DNA of 64,000 nucleotides from Streptomyces sp. SUK 48. Lineage in GTDB: Bacteria; Actinomycetota; Actinomycetes; Streptomycetales; Streptomycetaceae. Shown one piece after another: positions 1-7,822 of this stretch. Numbering within the stretch: the first letter of the stretch is position 1; the number at the start of each line of letters is the position of its first letter. The DNA lies in assembly GCF_009650765.1 (NCBI RefSeq), contig NZ_CP045740.1, forward strand, positions 1,364,001-1,428,000, read 5' to 3'. Under the pieces are notes generated by a model. It was not told the DNA's origin. It searched no databases and saw only the letters and a list, made by a program, of their open reading frames with translations. The position numbers and the translations under genes are program-made.

Positions 1-392
1 CAGCCGAACTGGGGGCCGCGCACGACGATGCTGCCGACCAGCCGGAAGAGGCCGGCGGACAGGAACAGCAGCGCGGCGAACATGGTCAGCGCGGCGGCGG
101 CCGCGTGCGGCAGCCGGATGACGACGACGCCGGCCGCGATGTTCAGGGCGGCCACGATCACGCCGAGCCAGAAGAAGTTGGTGCCGCGGGCCTGGATCGC
201 GTGCAGCAGTCCGACGATCCCGCCGATCAGCAGCAGCCAGCCGAACAGCAGCATCGAGGTGAGCGTGGCGACCCCGGTGTAGACGAGCCCGACGAGTCCG
301 GCGAGCACGAGGATCACGCCGAGCACCGCGAGCAGGCCGAACCCCTGGCGCATCGATGCCGCCCTGTCCTTGGGCTTTCGCGCCCTGGCCAT
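1..392 (-). CDS. HdeD/DUF308 family membrane protein (partial)
   Basis: Only the N-terminal part is present (about 130 residues); the gene runs off the left edge of the window. The start is the ATG whose complement is at 390-392, preceded on the minus strand by a strong GAGGAGG. After a basic start (MARARKPKDR) come at least four hydrophobic stretches of about 18-20 residues separated by very short loops, with small-residue-rich helices such as LLFGWLLLIGGIVGLL. This is the pattern of the HdeD (DUF308) family, integral membrane proteins linked to acid resistance in enterobacteria; their role in actinomycetes is not known. The family assignment rests on helix pattern and the short GxxxG-rich motifs, not on a search. 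Confidence 0.75.
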   Translation of the reverse strand, partial: MARARKPKDRAASMRQGFGLLAVLGVILVLAGLVGLVYTGVATLTSMLLFGWLLLIGGIVGLLHAIQARGTNFFWLGVIVAALNIAAGVVVIRLPHAAAAALTMFAALLFLSAGLFRLVGSIVVRGPQFG

Positions 393-503
393 CGCCGCCT
401 CCTCGGGAGTCCGTCGGTTCCGTTGATTCCCCTGGATCCCCTTGACAAGTATTCTCCCTTTTTCCCGCGCGGGGGCGGTGTCGTGGGCGCGGATGCGGGT
501 GGA

Positions 504-509
504 TAGCAT
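504..509 (+). promoter_or_regulatory. -10-like box, leaderless start for the crotonase
   Basis: TAGCAT lies 7 nt before the ATG at 517, and no Shine-Dalgarno precedes that ATG. A transcript starting 6-7 nt after the box would begin at the start codon. No good -35 is visible. One of a recurring set in this window. Confidence 0.45.
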
Positions 510-516
510 CCGGCGC

Positions 517-1266
517 ATGGAGCCCCAGCTGTCCCACCAGGTCAACGACTCCGTCGCCACGGTCGTGATCGGCAACCCGGCCAAGCGCAACGCCATGACG
601 GCCGGCATGTGGCGGGCCCTGCCACCGCTGCTGGCGGACCTCGCGCGCGACCACGGGGTACGGGCACTGGTGCTGACCGGCGAGGGCGCGACCTTCTGCG
701 CGGGCGCGGACATCTCCACGCTGCGCGGGTCGGCCCATCCGGCGCAGGGGCTCGCGGTGGCGGCGGAGGAGGCGCTGGCCGCGTTCCCGAAGCCGACCGT
801 GGCCGCGGTGCGCGGGTACTGCGTGGGCGGCGGGGTGCAGCTCGCGGCGGCCTGCGATCTCCGACTGGCCGAGGAGGGCGCCCTGTTCGGGGTGACCCCG
901 GCACGGCTCGGCATCGTCTACCCCTCCTCCTCGACCCGCCGGCTGGTGTCCCTGGTGGGCCCGGCGACCGCCAAGTACCTGTTGTTCACGGCCGAGTTGA
1001 TCGACACCGGGCGCGCGTTGCGCACCGGCCTGGTGGACGAGGTGCTGCCCGAGGGCGAACTCGGCAAGCGGGTGGCCGAGTTGACGCGGACACTGGTCTC
1101 CCGCTCGGGGCTCACCCAGGCCGCCGCCAAGGAGTTCGCGAACGGCCGCGAGGACCGGGACGCCCACTGGACGGAGCAGGCCCGCACCGCCGGGGACACC
1201 GAGGAGGGCGTGGCCGCCTTCCTGGAACGCCGCTCCCCGCGCTTCACCTGGACCCCGCCCGCGTGA
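517..1266 (+). CDS. Enoyl-CoA hydratase/isomerase (crotonase) family protein
   Basis: The protein of 249 residues has the crotonase fold: residues about 60-75 carry the FCAGADIS segment and residues about 105-120 carry GYCVGGGVQLAAACD, the two backbone-amide segments that form the oxyanion hole binding an acyl-CoA thioester. Length fits the single-domain family (about 250-260). The exact reaction cannot be read: the acidic catalytic residues that define true enoyl-CoA hydratases are not clear in the second half, so a hydratase, isomerase or other CoA-ester lyase are all possible. The open frame extends upstream to 442, but I place the start at ATG 517 because the protein alignment begins there and a -10-like box sits just upstream. 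It stands alone, not next to other CoA genes. Confidence 0.85.
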   Translation: MEPQLSHQVNDSVATVVIGNPAKRNAMTAGMWRALPPLLADLARDHGVRALVLTGEGATFCAGADISTLRGSAHPAQGLAVAAEEALAAFPKPTVAAVRGYCVGGGVQLAAACDLRLAEEGALFGVTPARLGIVYPSSSTRRLVSLVGPATAKYLLFTAELIDTGRALRTGLVDEVLPEGELGKRVAELTRTLVSRSGLTQAAAKEFANGREDRDAHWTEQARTAGDTEEGVAAFLERRSPRFTWTPPA

Positions 1267-1312
1267 GGCGCCCGCGTCACCTGGACCCGCCCGCGTGCGG
1301 CGCCCGCGCCGA

Positions 1313-1318
1313 TAGCCT
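1313..1318 (+). promoter_or_regulatory. -10-like box, leaderless start for the small kinase
   Basis: TAGCCT is separated by 6 nt from the ATG at 1325; no Shine-Dalgarno is present. Suggests a leaderless transcript. Confidence 0.45.
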
Positions 1319-1324
1319 GCGGGC

Positions 1325-1861
1325 ATGCGGGTGGGTGACGAGCGGACGCGGCTGATCACGCTGCGCGGCAACAGCGCCTCGGGCAAGTCGTCGGTGGCGG
1401 CGGGCGTACGGGAGCGATTCGGGCGGGGGCTCGCACTGGTCGGGCAGGACAATCTGCGCCGGATCGTGCTGCGCGAGCGGGACCGGCCGGGGGCGGCGAA
1501 CATCGGGCTGATCGAGCTGACCGCCCGGTACGCCCTGGACGCCGGCTACCACGTCGTCGTGGAGGGCATCCTGGACGCCGGCCGCTACGGCGCGATGCTC
1601 GCCCGGCTGCGCGCCGACCACCGCGGGCCGACGTACGGCTACTACCTGGACGTGCCCCTCGCCGAGACCCTGGCACGCCACGCGACCAAGCCGATCGCCG
1701 ACGAGGTCGACGAGGCGATGCTGCGCGACTGGTACCGGCCGCGCGATCTGCTGCCCGGCGAGGTGGAGACCGTCATCGGGGCCGGCAGCGGACTGGCCGA
1801 GACCGTCGAGCGAATCCTCGCCGAGACCGGGCTCGCGGACCTCCCGGCGCACGATCGCTGA
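1325..1861 (+). CDS. P-loop kinase-like protein (AAA_33/zeta-toxin-like fold)
   Basis: The 178-residue protein opens with a P-loop, GNSASGKSS (about residues 16-24), followed by a helix and a GQDNLRR segment, then a DAGYHVVVEGIL strand that looks like the substrate-side beta strand seen in small predicted kinases. The C-terminal half carries a lid-like R-rich region. Such proteins are widely annotated as AAA-family ATPases or predicted kinases acting on small molecules; the substrate is unknown. The start is supported by a -10-like box 6 nt upstream rather than by a ribosome binding site. It follows the crotonase by 58 bp and could still be cotranscribed with it. Confidence 0.7.
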   Translation: MRVGDERTRLITLRGNSASGKSSVAAGVRERFGRGLALVGQDNLRRIVLRERDRPGAANIGLIELTARYALDAGYHVVVEGILDAGRYGAMLARLRADHRGPTYGYYLDVPLAETLARHATKPIADEVDEAMLRDWYRPRDLLPGEVETVIGAGSGLAETVERILAETGLADLPAHDR

Positions 1862-2163
1862 GGAACGCCGGGGAGACCCGCGCCGGGCGCGTGGCGGGCG
1901 GAGGCATCCGACCGGCCACGACCGGGCGCACGCCCTGTTACTCACTTTCGGGTGAGCGCGGGGGCGCGCGGCGGCGCGAAACCGCAGGAAGAGGGCGCAT
2001 TCAGGTCATAAATGGTTGCTACAGGCGACTGTCACAGAAGTCTCTCCTGTCCGTAATGTCGCCCGCGCGTCCCCCGGGCCGGGCGGGGTGCGGGTCGCAG
2101 GGTGTGGGCGTGCGGCCGACCGATCGCCGCATGCGCAACGACACCCTTGTGAAGGGGGACCTC
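1862..2163. other. Long gene-free stretch before the His-rich secreted protein
   Basis: About 300 bp without a convincing gene. It contains a small inverted repeat CTCAC-TTTCGG-GTGAG at 1941-1956 and, at about 2000-2060, an unusually AT-richer patch with the short dyad GACT-N8-AGTC. An upstream regulatory or 5' leader role for the next gene is likely but I cannot name a known element here. An in-frame ATG at 2131 exists but lacks a ribosome binding site. Confidence 0.4.
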
Positions 2164-2448
2164 GTGTCCGTTCTCGCCTCCGTCCGCAGACTGACCGCCG
2201 CCGGTGTCCTGGCCGCCGCCCTCGTGGGCGCGGCCGCCCTGCCGGCCGCCGCCGCGGGCCGGCCCGCCGGCCGTCCGCACCACACCGTCTCCACCGACGC
2301 GCGGCACTTCCCGTACCCCGGCGACCGCTGGGGCCGTGACCACCGCCGCGGCTGGGACCACCGCGGCGACGACTGGCGCTACGGCCACCGGCACGGCTGG
2401 GACGGCCGCTTCGGCGACCACGACCACCGCGGGCACCGCTGGCACTGA
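2164..2448 (+). CDS. Small secreted His/Asp/Arg/Trp-rich protein
   Basis: A GTG start at 2164 is preceded by a purine-rich GAAGGGGG at about 7 nt. The 94-residue product has an N-terminal Sec signal peptide (hydrophobic run to an A-A-A-A cleavage region at about residues 25-31) and a mature part of about 60 residues that is almost entirely His, Asp, Arg, Gly, Trp and Tyr, with repeated DHRG, HRRGWDH and HRW units. I count about 15 histidines in the mature part. The family is not one I can name. Composition suggests metal binding or a wall-associated role, which is inference only. The gene ends at a very strong hairpin. Confidence 0.65.
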   Translation: MSVLASVRRLTAAGVLAAALVGAAALPAAAAGRPAGRPHHTVSTDARHFPYPGDRWGRDHRRGWDHRGDDWRYGHRHGWDGRFGDHDHRGHRWH

Positions 2449-2485
2449 TCCGGTCCACGGGTCGCCGTGGGCACCGGGGCTCGCC

Positions 2486-2517
2486 GGGGCCGGGCAGGAC
2501 CTCTCCTGCCCGGCCCC
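2486..2517. terminator. Bidirectional GC hairpin terminator
   Basis: A perfect 14-bp stem (GGGGCCGGGCAGGA with TCCTGCCCGGCCCC) closes a 4-nt loop between the His-rich protein gene (+) and the DJ-1 gene (-). No U tract follows, as is usual for such hairpins in GC-rich actinomycetes. Confidence 0.75.
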
Positions 2518-2543
2518 GCCCCGTGTGCGGAGTCCCTTCGCGG

Positions 2544-3179
2544 CTACGACAGACCGAAACGCCCGCCCGCCCGCAGTTCCTCGACGAGGTGGGCGGGCGC
2601 CTTCTCCGGGGACCCGGCGTCGTACGGCGGCTGCGGGTCGTACTCGGTCAGCAGCTGGACGGCCTGGGCGTGTTCGTCGCCCGCGATCCGGCCGACCAGG
2701 GTGAGCGCCATGTCGATGCCGGAGGAGACCCCGGCCGCGGTGACGTACTTGCCCTCGGTCACCACCCGCTCGCCGGTGGGCCGGGCGCCGTACTTCTCCA
2801 GCATCGGCAGCACGGTCCAGTGACTGGTGGCGCGGCGCCCCTCCAGCAGCCCGGCGGCGGCGAGCAGCAGCGAGCCCGTGCACACCGAGGTCGTCCAGGT
2901 GCTCGTCGTATCGGCGGCGCGCAGCCAGTCCAGCAGGGCGGGGTTCTCCAGCTGGGCCAGGGTGCCGGGGCCGCCGGAGACGACGACGAGGTCGGGGTCC
3001 GGCAGTTCGTGCAGGGCGCGGTCCGCGGTGAGGGCGAGGAAGCCGGTGTCGGTGCGGACGGCTCCGGCCCGCTCGGCGACGAAGGTGAGGTGCGCGTCCG
3101 GGAGGCGGCTGAGGATCTCGTAGGGTCCCACGGCGTCGAGGGCGGTGAAGCGGTCGTAGACGACGACGGCGATCTGCAC
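2544..3179 (-). CDS. DJ-1/PfpI family protein
   Basis: The 211-residue product is a stand-alone DJ-1/PfpI domain. It begins MQIAVVVYDRFTALDAVGPYEIL, shows VVSGGPGT, and has the nucleophile elbow [18 protein letters not shown] at about residues 95-112, where the Cys is the conserved reactive residue of the family. A SHWTVLPMLEKYGA segment follows, as in GlxA-type domains and in isonitrile hydratase-like members. It lies 97 bp downstream of a GlxA-type regulator on the same strand, and the two are close paralogues in their DJ-1 parts, so they probably form one unit. Enzymatic activity on a small molecule is likely but unassigned. Confidence 0.8.
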   Translation of the reverse strand: MQIAVVVYDRFTALDAVGPYEILSRLPDAHLTFVAERAGAVRTDTGFLALTADRALHELPDPDLVVVSGGPGTLAQLENPALLDWLRAADTTSTWTTSVCTGSLLLAAAGLLEGRRATSHWTVLPMLEKYGARPTGERVVTEGKYVTAAGVSSGIDMALTLVGRIAGDEHAQAVQLLTEYDPQPPYDAGSPEKAPAHLVEELRAGGRFGLS

Positions 3180-3276
3180 GGCGGGTCCTTTCGGTTCGGT
3201 CGGCGACGGTGGTGCTCGGTCGACGGCGGGGATGCTCGATCGATGGCGGCGGTGGTTCTCGGGCGGCGGCGGGGGC

Positions 3277-4236
3277 TCAGTCGACGGCGGCGGGGCGGAA
3301 GCGGCGCCGGTACTCGGCCGGTGCGGTGCCGAACGCCTTGTGGAAGGCGCGGCGCATGGCCTCCGGGGTGCCGTAGCCGCTGGCCCGGGAGATCTCCTCG
3401 ACGCCGTCGGGGGCGTCCTCCAGCAGCCGGCGGGCGTGTTCCAGGCGGACCCGGTCGACGTAGCGGCCCGGGGTCACCCCGGTCTCGTCCCGGAAGGCGC
3501 GGGCGAAGTGGCGGGGGGAGAGCGCGGCGCGGGCGGCCAGGGCCTCGACACTCAGGTCGGTGTCCGGGTGCTCGGTGATCCACCGCTGCACGTCCCGCAG
3601 CGGCTCGCGCAGCGCGGTCTGGGCGGCCAGCTGGACGCTGAACTGGGCCTGGTTGCCGGGTCGGCGCAGGAAGACCACGAGATGCCGGGCGAGGCGGAGC
3701 GCGACGTCGCGGTCCAGGTCCTCCTCCACCAGGGCGAGCGCGAGGTCGATGCCCGAGGTCACGCCCGCCGAGGTGGCCACGCGGCCGTCGCGGACGTAGA
3801 TGGGCTCGGGGTCCACCCGCACCGCCGGACGGTCGTGCGCGAGCCGCTCGCAGTAGGCCCAATGGGTGGTGGCCCGGCGGCCGTCGAGCAGGCCCGCGGC
3901 GGCGAGCAGGAAGGCGCCGGTGCACACCGAGACCAGCCGCGCGGCGCGCGGGCCGTGGACGCGCAGCCAGTCGATCAGCCGCGGGTCGGGCGCGTGGGTG
4001 CCCTCGCCGCCGGGGACCAGCAGGGTGTGCGGGTCCGCCGCCCCGGTGAGCGCCTCGTCCGGCACGAGCGTCAGCCCGCTGGAGGTGCGCACCGGGGCGC
4101 CGTCCAGGGACGCCGTGCGGATGCGGTACGTACCGGGGGTGTGCGCCTCGGCACCGGCGAACACCTCGAGGGGCCCGGTGACGTCCAGGCTCTGGACCCC
4201 GTCGAAGACGACGAAGAGAAGGCTGCGCTGCGGCAT
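3277..4236 (-). CDS. GlxA family transcriptional regulator (DJ-1 + AraC HTH)
   Basis: The 319-residue protein fuses an N-terminal DJ-1/PfpI domain ([13 protein letters not shown]..., [24 protein letters not shown] at about residues 100-125) to a C-terminal AraC-type double [22 protein letters not shown] and a second helix pair ending [26 protein letters not shown]. The start is the ATG at 4236; a longer frame upstream lacks support. A -10-like AAGAAT 7 nt before the ATG suggests a leaderless message. Regulators of this architecture sense small metabolites; here the obvious target is the neighbouring DJ-1 gene. It is divergent from tex. Confidence 0.85.
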   Translation of the reverse strand: MPQRSLLFVVFDGVQSLDVTGPLEVFAGAEAHTPGTYRIRTASLDGAPVRTSSGLTLVPDEALTGAADPHTLLVPGGEGTHAPDPRLIDWLRVHGPRAARLVSVCTGAFLLAAAGLLDGRRATTHWAYCERLAHDRPAVRVDPEPIYVRDGRVATSAGVTSGIDLALALVEEDLDRDVALRLARHLVVFLRRPGNQAQFSVQLAAQTALREPLRDVQRWITEHPDTDLSVEALAARAALSPRHFARAFRDETGVTPGRYVDRVRLEHARRLLEDAPDGVEEISRASGYGTPEAMRRAFHKAFGTAPAEYRRRFRPAAVD

Positions 4237-4243
4237 GTCCCCG

Positions 4244-4249
4244 ATTCTT
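4244..4249 (-). promoter_or_regulatory. -10-like box for the GlxA regulator
   Basis: On the minus strand AAGAAT ends 7 nt before the ATG at 4236. A GGGGAC next to the start could also act as a weak ribosome binding site. Confidence 0.35.
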
Positions 4250-4432
4250 CGGGCACGGCCGGATGACCGCAATGACGAATTTCCCACCTTTGCTGCCATC
4301 GGCGCACCGGTGCGGGGCACCCGGGCCCCGCGTGGTGCCGGGCGCCCCGCCGGAAGCCGCCCTGATCCACGGTTGTCCGCGTCACCTGCCACAATTGCCG
4401 CGCAACCTCAGTGGAGAAGGCGGTACGGGATC

Positions 4433-6883
4433 GTGACGACACCCGGGTCCATCGAAGCAGGATCCATCGAAGGCAGGATCGCCGAGGAACTCGGCGTACG
4501 GGAGCGGCAGGTGAAGGCCGCGGTCGAACTGCTCGACGGCGGTTCGACCGTGCCCTTCATCGCCCGCTACCGCAAGGAAGCGACCGAGATGCTCGACGAC
4601 GCGCAGCTGCGCACGCTCGAGGAACGGCTGCGCTATCTGCGGGAACTGGAGGAGCGGCGGACCGCGATCCTGGAGTCGGTGCGCGAGCAGGGCAAGCTCA
4701 CCGAGGAGTTGGCGGCCCGGATCCGCGGCGCCGAGACCAAGGCGCGCCTGGAGGACATCTACCTCCCGTACAAGCCGAAGCGGCGCACCAAGGCGCAGAT
4801 CGCGCGCGAGGCGGGCCTGGAGCCGCTGGCCGAGGGCCTGCTGGGCGACCCGTCGGTGGAACCGCTGGCCGCGGCCGCCGCGTTCGTGGACGCGGACAAG
4901 GGCGTCGCCGACCCGGGGGCCGCCCTGGAGGGCGCGCGGGCGATCCTCACCGAGCGGTTCTCCGAGGACGCCGACCTGATCGGCGAACTGCGCGAACGCA
5001 TGTGGGTGCGCGGGCGGCTGGCCGCGAAGGTGCGCGAGGGCAAGGAGGAGGCGGGCGCCAAGTTCGCCGACTACTTCGAGTTCGCCGAGCCGTTCACCGA
5101 CCTGCCCTCGCACCGCATCCTGGCGATGCTGCGCGGCGAGAAGGAGGAGGTGCTCGACCTCGTCCTCGAACCCGAGGAGGCGACCGACTCCCCGTCGGCT
5201 CCGTCCTCGTACGAGGGGATCGTCGCCCACCGCTTCGGCATCGCCGAGCGCGGCCGGCCGGGCGACAAGTGGCTGACGGACACCGTCCGCTGGGCCTGGC
5301 GCACCCGCATCCTGACGCACCTCGGCCTCGATCTGCGGCTGCGGCTGCGCACGGCCGCCGAGGACGAGGCAGTGAACGTGTTCGCGGCGAACCTGCGCGA
5401 CCTGCTGCTCGCCGCCCCGGCCGGCACCCGCGCCACGCTGGGCCTGGACCCCGGTTTCCGCACCGGGGTGAAGGTCGCCGTGGTCGACGCCACCGGCAAG
5501 GTCGTCGCCACGGACGTGATCCACCCGCACGTCCCGGCCAACCGGTGGGACGAGGCGCTCGCCAAGCTGGCCCGGCTCGCGCGGGAGCACGCGGTCGAGC
5601 TGGTCGCGATCGGCAATGGCACCGCCTCCCGCGAGACCGACAAGCTCGCCACCGAACTCATCGCCGAGCACCCGGACTTGAACCTCACCAAGGTGATGGT
5701 CTCGGAGGCCGGCGCCTCGGTGTACTCCGCCTCCGCGTACGCCTCCCAGGAACTGCCCGGGATGGATGTGTCGCTGCGCGGCGCGGTCTCCATCGCCCGC
5801 CGCCTCCAGGACCCGCTGGCCGAGCTGGTGAAGATCGACCCGAAGTCCATCGGCGTCGGCCAGTACCAGCACGACCTGTCCGAGGTGAAGCTCTCCCGCT
5901 CGCTGGACGCGGTGGTCGAGGACTGTGTGAACGGCGTCGGCGTCGACGTCAACACCGCCTCCGTGCCGCTGCTCGCCCGGGTGTCGGGCGTCTCGGCCGG
6001 GCTGGCCGAGAACATCGTGGCGCACCGGGACGAGAACGGCCCCTTCACCTCCCGCTCGGAGCTGAAGAAGGTGGCCCGGCTCGGCCCGAAGGCGTACGAG
6101 CAGTGCGCGGGCTTCCTGCGCATCCGCGACGGCGCCGACCCGCTGGACGCCTCCAGCGTGCACCCGGAGTCGTACCCCGTGGTGCGGCGCATGGTGAAGA
6201 CCTCCGGTCAGGAGGTGGCCTCCCTCATGGGCAACACGGGCGCGCTGCGCTCGCTGCGCCCGGCCGACTTCGTGGACGACACCTTCGGCCTGCCGACCGT
6301 CTCGGACATCCTCAAGGAGCTGGAGAAGCCGGGCCGCGACCCGCGTCCGGCGTTCAAGACGGCCACCTTCAAGGAGGGCGTGGAGAAGATCTCCGACCTG
6401 TCCGCCGGGATGGTCCTGGAGGGCGTGGTGACGAACGTGGCGGCCTTCGGCGCGTTCGTGGACATCGGCGTCCACCAGGACGGCCTGGTCCATGTGTCGG
6501 CGATGTCCAAAACGTTCGTCAAGGACCCGCGGGACGTGGTCAAGCCGGGTGACATCGTCAAGGTGAAGGTCCTCGAGGTGGACATCCCGCGCAAGCGGAT
6601 CGGGCTGACCCTGCGCCTGGACGACGAGGCGGCCCCGACGGACCGGTCCGGCGGCGGCAGGCGCCAGCGCGGCGCCCGCCCGCCCCAGCAGCGGCAGGGC
6701 GGCCAGAGCCAGGGTCAGGGCGAGCGGCAGAGCGGTCAGGGCCAGCGACAGGGCGGCGGTCAGGGCCAGCGGCAGGGCCGCGGCGGCGGTGACCGGGGCG
6801 GACGGCAGACGCCGGCCCCCGCGAACAGCGCCATGGCGGACGCGCTGCGCCGCGCGGGTCTGCTGGACCCGAAGCAGCGCTGA
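4433..6883 (+). CDS. tex: RNA-binding transcription accessory protein Tex
   Basis: The 816-residue protein has the full Tex order: N-terminal helical domain ([18 protein letters not shown], about 40-60), YqgF/RNase H-like core ([18 protein letters not shown], about 340), helix-hairpin-helix pair ([19 protein letters not shown], about 500) and an S1 domain ([21 protein letters not shown], about 660-730). Tex binds nucleic acids and affects transcription and RNA turnover; it is widespread and often essential-like. I place the start at GTG 4433 because homology begins there; GGAGAAGG lies 12 nt upstream. A Gln/Gly/Arg-rich tail of about 65 residues follows S1. It is divergent from the GlxA regulator and ends at an 18-bp hairpin. 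Confidence 0.93.
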   Translation: MTTPGSIEAGSIEGRIAEELGVRERQVKAAVELLDGGSTVPFIARYRKEATEMLDDAQLRTLEERLRYLRELEERRTAILESVREQGKLTEELAARIRGAETKARLEDIYLPYKPKRRTKAQIAREAGLEPLAEGLLGDPSVEPLAAAAAFVDADKGVADPGAALEGARAILTERFSEDADLIGELRERMWVRGRLAAKVREGKEEAGAKFADYFEFAEPFTDLPSHRILAMLRGEKEEVLDLVLEPEEATDSPSAPSSYEGIVAHRFGIAERGRPGDKWLTDTVRWAWRTRILTHLGLDLRLRLRTAAEDEAVNVFAANLRDLLLAAPAGTRATLGLDPGFRTGVKVAVVDATGKVVATDVIHPHVPANRWDEALAKLARLAREHAVELVAIGNGTASRETDKLATELIAEHPDLNLTKVMVSEAGASVYSASAYASQELPGMDVSLRGAVSIARRLQDPLAELVKIDPKSIGVGQYQHDLSEVKLSRSLDAVVEDCVNGVGVDVNTASVPLLARVSGVSAGLAENIVAHRDENGPFTSRSELKKVARLGPKAYEQCAGFLRIRDGADPLDASSVHPESYPVVRRMVKTSGQEVASLMGNTGALRSLRPADFVDDTFGLPTVSDILKELEKPGRDPRPAFKTATFKEGVEKISDLSAGMVLEGVVTNVAAFGAFVDIGVHQDGLVHVSAMSKTFVKDPRDVVKPGDIVKVKVLEVDIPRKRIGLTLRLDDEAAPTDRSGGGRRQRGARPPQQRQGGQSQGQGERQSGQGQRQGGGQGQRQGRGGGDRGGRQTPAPANSAMADALRRAGLLDPKQR

Positions 6884-6894
6884 TCCACCGGCGG

Positions 6895-6935
6895 CCGGGA
6901 GGGGCCGGAGCCCGTGCGGCTCCGGCCCCTCCCGG
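6895..6935. terminator. Strong hairpin after tex
   Basis: A perfect 18-bp stem (CCGGGAGGGGCCGGAGCC against its complement) closes a CGTGC loop starting 12 nt after the tex stop codon. Confidence 0.8.
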
Positions 6936-7093
6936 CGTCTTCCCCACCAGTGGTCACCGGCCGAACCAGACCTTTCCCCGTATCGAGGGGTTTGGCACCA
7001 GGAAACGCACGAAGCGGGCGCAGCGCCCACCCGCCCCCTCCACACTCGCTTCTGTGCACGTGACCGTGCACGCGAAGCAATGGGGAGGACTCT

Positions 7094-7765
7094 GTGTTCC
7101 GCACCACCAAGCAGCGCCTGGCGGCGTGCACGGCCGCCGCCGCCGTGGCCGCCGCGGCGGCCTCGTTCGCCGCTCCGACGGCGGCCACCGGCGCCGCGGC
7201 CCGAGGTGAGCTGACGTACGGCAGCATCATCCTGCTCCAGAACCAGTACGGCGGCGACGGCGGCTACCTCGACACCAACGGTGTCTCCGGCCAGCCGGGT
7301 GCCACCTACAACGTGAGCACCAACGACCGGCCCAACAGCCGCGGTCCGGCCACCTCGGAGTGGCGAGTCGTCTCCGCCACGGGCAAGGCCACCGGCGCCC
7401 GGGTGGTCAGCGGCGACGTCGTCTACCTGATCAACCAGTACGGCAGCCACCACACGTACCTGGACACGAACGGCGTCTCCGACCAGGCGGGCGCCAGGTA
7501 CAAGGTCTCCGCCACCACCACCAAGGACCGGGGCCCCGGCACCGGCAAGTGGCACATCTTCGGCGTGCGGTCCTCGCAGGCCGACGGGCACATCCGCACC
7601 GACGACCTCGTGCATCTGCTGAACGACTACGGCTCCGCGAACGGCGGCTTCCTCGACTCAAACGGCCGCTCCTCCCAGGGCGGGGGCGCCAAGTACGGCG
7701 TCTCCACCAGCCCCTACAGCGACCGCGGCACCGGCACCGGTTCCTGGAAGGTACTGCCTTCCTGA
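7094..7765 (+). CDS. Secreted three-repeat protein, beta-trefoil-like
   Basis: The start is GTG 7094 with GGGGAGGAC upstream. A Sec signal peptide (KQRLAACTAAAAVAAAAASFA) precedes three tandem repeats of about 55-60 residues. Each repeat has the pattern hydrophobic-N-x-Y-G, then GYLDTNG or GFLDSNG, a G-x-x-Y-x-V-S-T/A strand, then an RGP/RGTGTG turn followed by a W-K/R-V strand. Threefold internal repetition with these spacings suggests a beta-trefoil or related lectin-like fold, with one carbohydrate or lipid site per repeat; this is inference. I do not recognise a named family. The gene stands alone between two strong hairpins. Confidence 0.7.
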   Translation: MFRTTKQRLAACTAAAAVAAAAASFAAPTAATGAAARGELTYGSIILLQNQYGGDGGYLDTNGVSGQPGATYNVSTNDRPNSRGPATSEWRVVSATGKATGARVVSGDVVYLINQYGSHHTYLDTNGVSDQAGARYKVSATTTKDRGPGTGKWHIFGVRSSQADGHIRTDDLVHLLNDYGSANGGFLDSNGRSSQGGGAKYGVSTSPYSDRGTGTGSWKVLPS

Positions 7766-7780
7766 CCTGACGCCCTGACC

Positions 7781-7819
7781 CGCCGGACCCCGGGGACGCC
7801 GTACCCCCGGGGCCCGGCG
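7781..7819. terminator. Hairpin between the repeat protein and the ABC-F gene
   Basis: Stem CGCCGG-(A/C mismatch)-CCCCGGGG pairs with CCCCGGGG-CCGGCG around a 9-nt loop; it serves two convergent genes. Confidence 0.7.
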
Positions 7820-7822
7820 CCG

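Noticed and set aside
442-516. Upstream extension of the crotonase from TTG 442, and TTGACA at 442-447 as a -35
   Set aside because: The homology begins after 517, and no -10 is found 17 bp after TTGACA; the region is the other gene's upstream DNA.
3180-3276. Repeated TCGAyGGCGG units between DJ-1 and GlxA
   Set aside because: The units are degenerate and low-complexity; the spacing is irregular.
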